Source: Deltaproteobacteria bacterium (GTDB taxonomy: Bacteria > Desulfobacterota > Desulfobacteria > Desulfobacterales > B30-G6). From it: 5,472 nucleotides of DNA. The stretch lies in the NCBI GenBank assembly GCA_003647375.1, contig QMMS01000315.1:1-5472 (forward strand). Reading direction: 5' to 3'. Shown here in pieces: positions 5,327 to 5,472 of this stretch (positions are counted from its first letter, which is position 1; each line of letters opens with the position of its first letter). The translations under genes and the position numbers were made by a program. The notes under the pieces were generated by a model. That model saw only the letters and a list, made by a program, of their open reading frames with translations, was not told where the DNA came from and ran no database searches.

Positions 5327-5472
5327 TTGAAAATTCTCACAACAGTAAAAAAAGTAGTTGATGTGGAATTGACTATCCACGTTGAAGATGGTGCTATCGT
5401 AGAAGACGGGCTACAGTATGTCATGAATGCCTGGGATGAAAATGCAGTGGAAGCCACTGTACAGCTTAAGGA
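5327..5472 (+). CDS. etfB: Electron transfer flavoprotein beta subunit, N-terminal part
   Basis: The first 48 codons plus two bases are present, and the gene runs off the end of the window. The start is TTG 5327, preceded by a strong ribosome site AGGAGG (5316-5321) with 5 bp spacing; no ATG is available before codon 33 in this frame. The translation begins MKILTTVKKVVDVEL and continues with GLQYVMNAWDENAVEAT. This is the characteristic N-terminus of EtfB/FixA proteins, with the short VKxVxD strand and the conserved N-x-WDE-NAVEA segment. EtfB pairs with EtfA, expected just downstream, to bind FAD and AMP or a second FAD and to carry electrons from acyl-CoA dehydrogenases. It sits 200 bp after the NuoG-like gene, on the same strand, beyond the large inverted repeat. 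Whether it belongs to the same transcript is not clear. Confidence 0.88.
   Translation, partial: MKILTTVKKVVDVELTIHVEDGAIVEDGLQYVMNAWDENAVEATVQLK

Overview
The window looks like chromosomal DNA from an anaerobic, aromatic-degrading member of the Desulfobacterota (old Deltaproteobacteria: a sulfate reducer, a syntroph or a Geobacter-like organism). The clues are the gene set, an in-frame UGA that must be read as selenocysteine, and intergenic DNA full of small palindromic repeats. The species cannot be told from the sequence.

All genes are on the + strand. From left to right they are: the C-terminal third or so of an HdrA-like FAD/Fe-S protein (1-750); an MvhD-like Fe-S protein whose real reading frame starts at 831 and runs through a UGA at 885-887 to 1604; a roughly 500 bp gene-free stretch packed with repeats (1605-2101); a NuoE-like [2Fe-2S] protein (2102-2563); a NuoF-like NADH/FMN/Fe-S protein (2605-4533); a short NuoG/HoxU-like Fe-S protein that overlaps it by 4 bp (4530-5126); a 200 bp gap holding a large perfect-ended inverted repeat (5179-5257); and the first 48 codons of an electron-transfer flavoprotein beta subunit (from 5327).

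The order HdrA, Sec-containing MvhD, NuoE, NuoF, NuoG-N is the order of bamE-bamF-bamG-bamH-bamI of the class II (ATP-independent) benzoyl-CoA reductase complex described in Geobacter metallireducens. There BamBC reduces the aromatic ring, and BamDEFGHI is thought to supply very low-potential electrons by flavin-based electron bifurcation. The catalytic bamB and bamC genes are not in the window, so the bam names rest on gene order, family and the selenocysteine. The cautious alternative is a paralogous HdrA-MvhD-NuoEFG electron-confurcating module serving another oxidoreductase.

In the working model, BamGHI form a diaphorase that exchanges electrons with NAD(H). MvhD/BamF passes electrons through its Sec-containing [2Fe-2S] site to or from the HdrA/BamE bifurcating flavin. 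EtfB, with a partner EtfA expected downstream, would link acyl-CoA dehydrogenases of the same pathway.

The most noteworthy observations are the selenocysteine codon with a bacterial SECIS-like hairpin, the winged-helix-like C-terminal extension of the MvhD protein, an Asp replacing one ferredoxin Cys in the HdrA protein, loss of the His/Cys cluster motif in the NuoG-like protein, and a CACGAAAA-based 33-nt repeat that occurs four times, always between genes of this locus.
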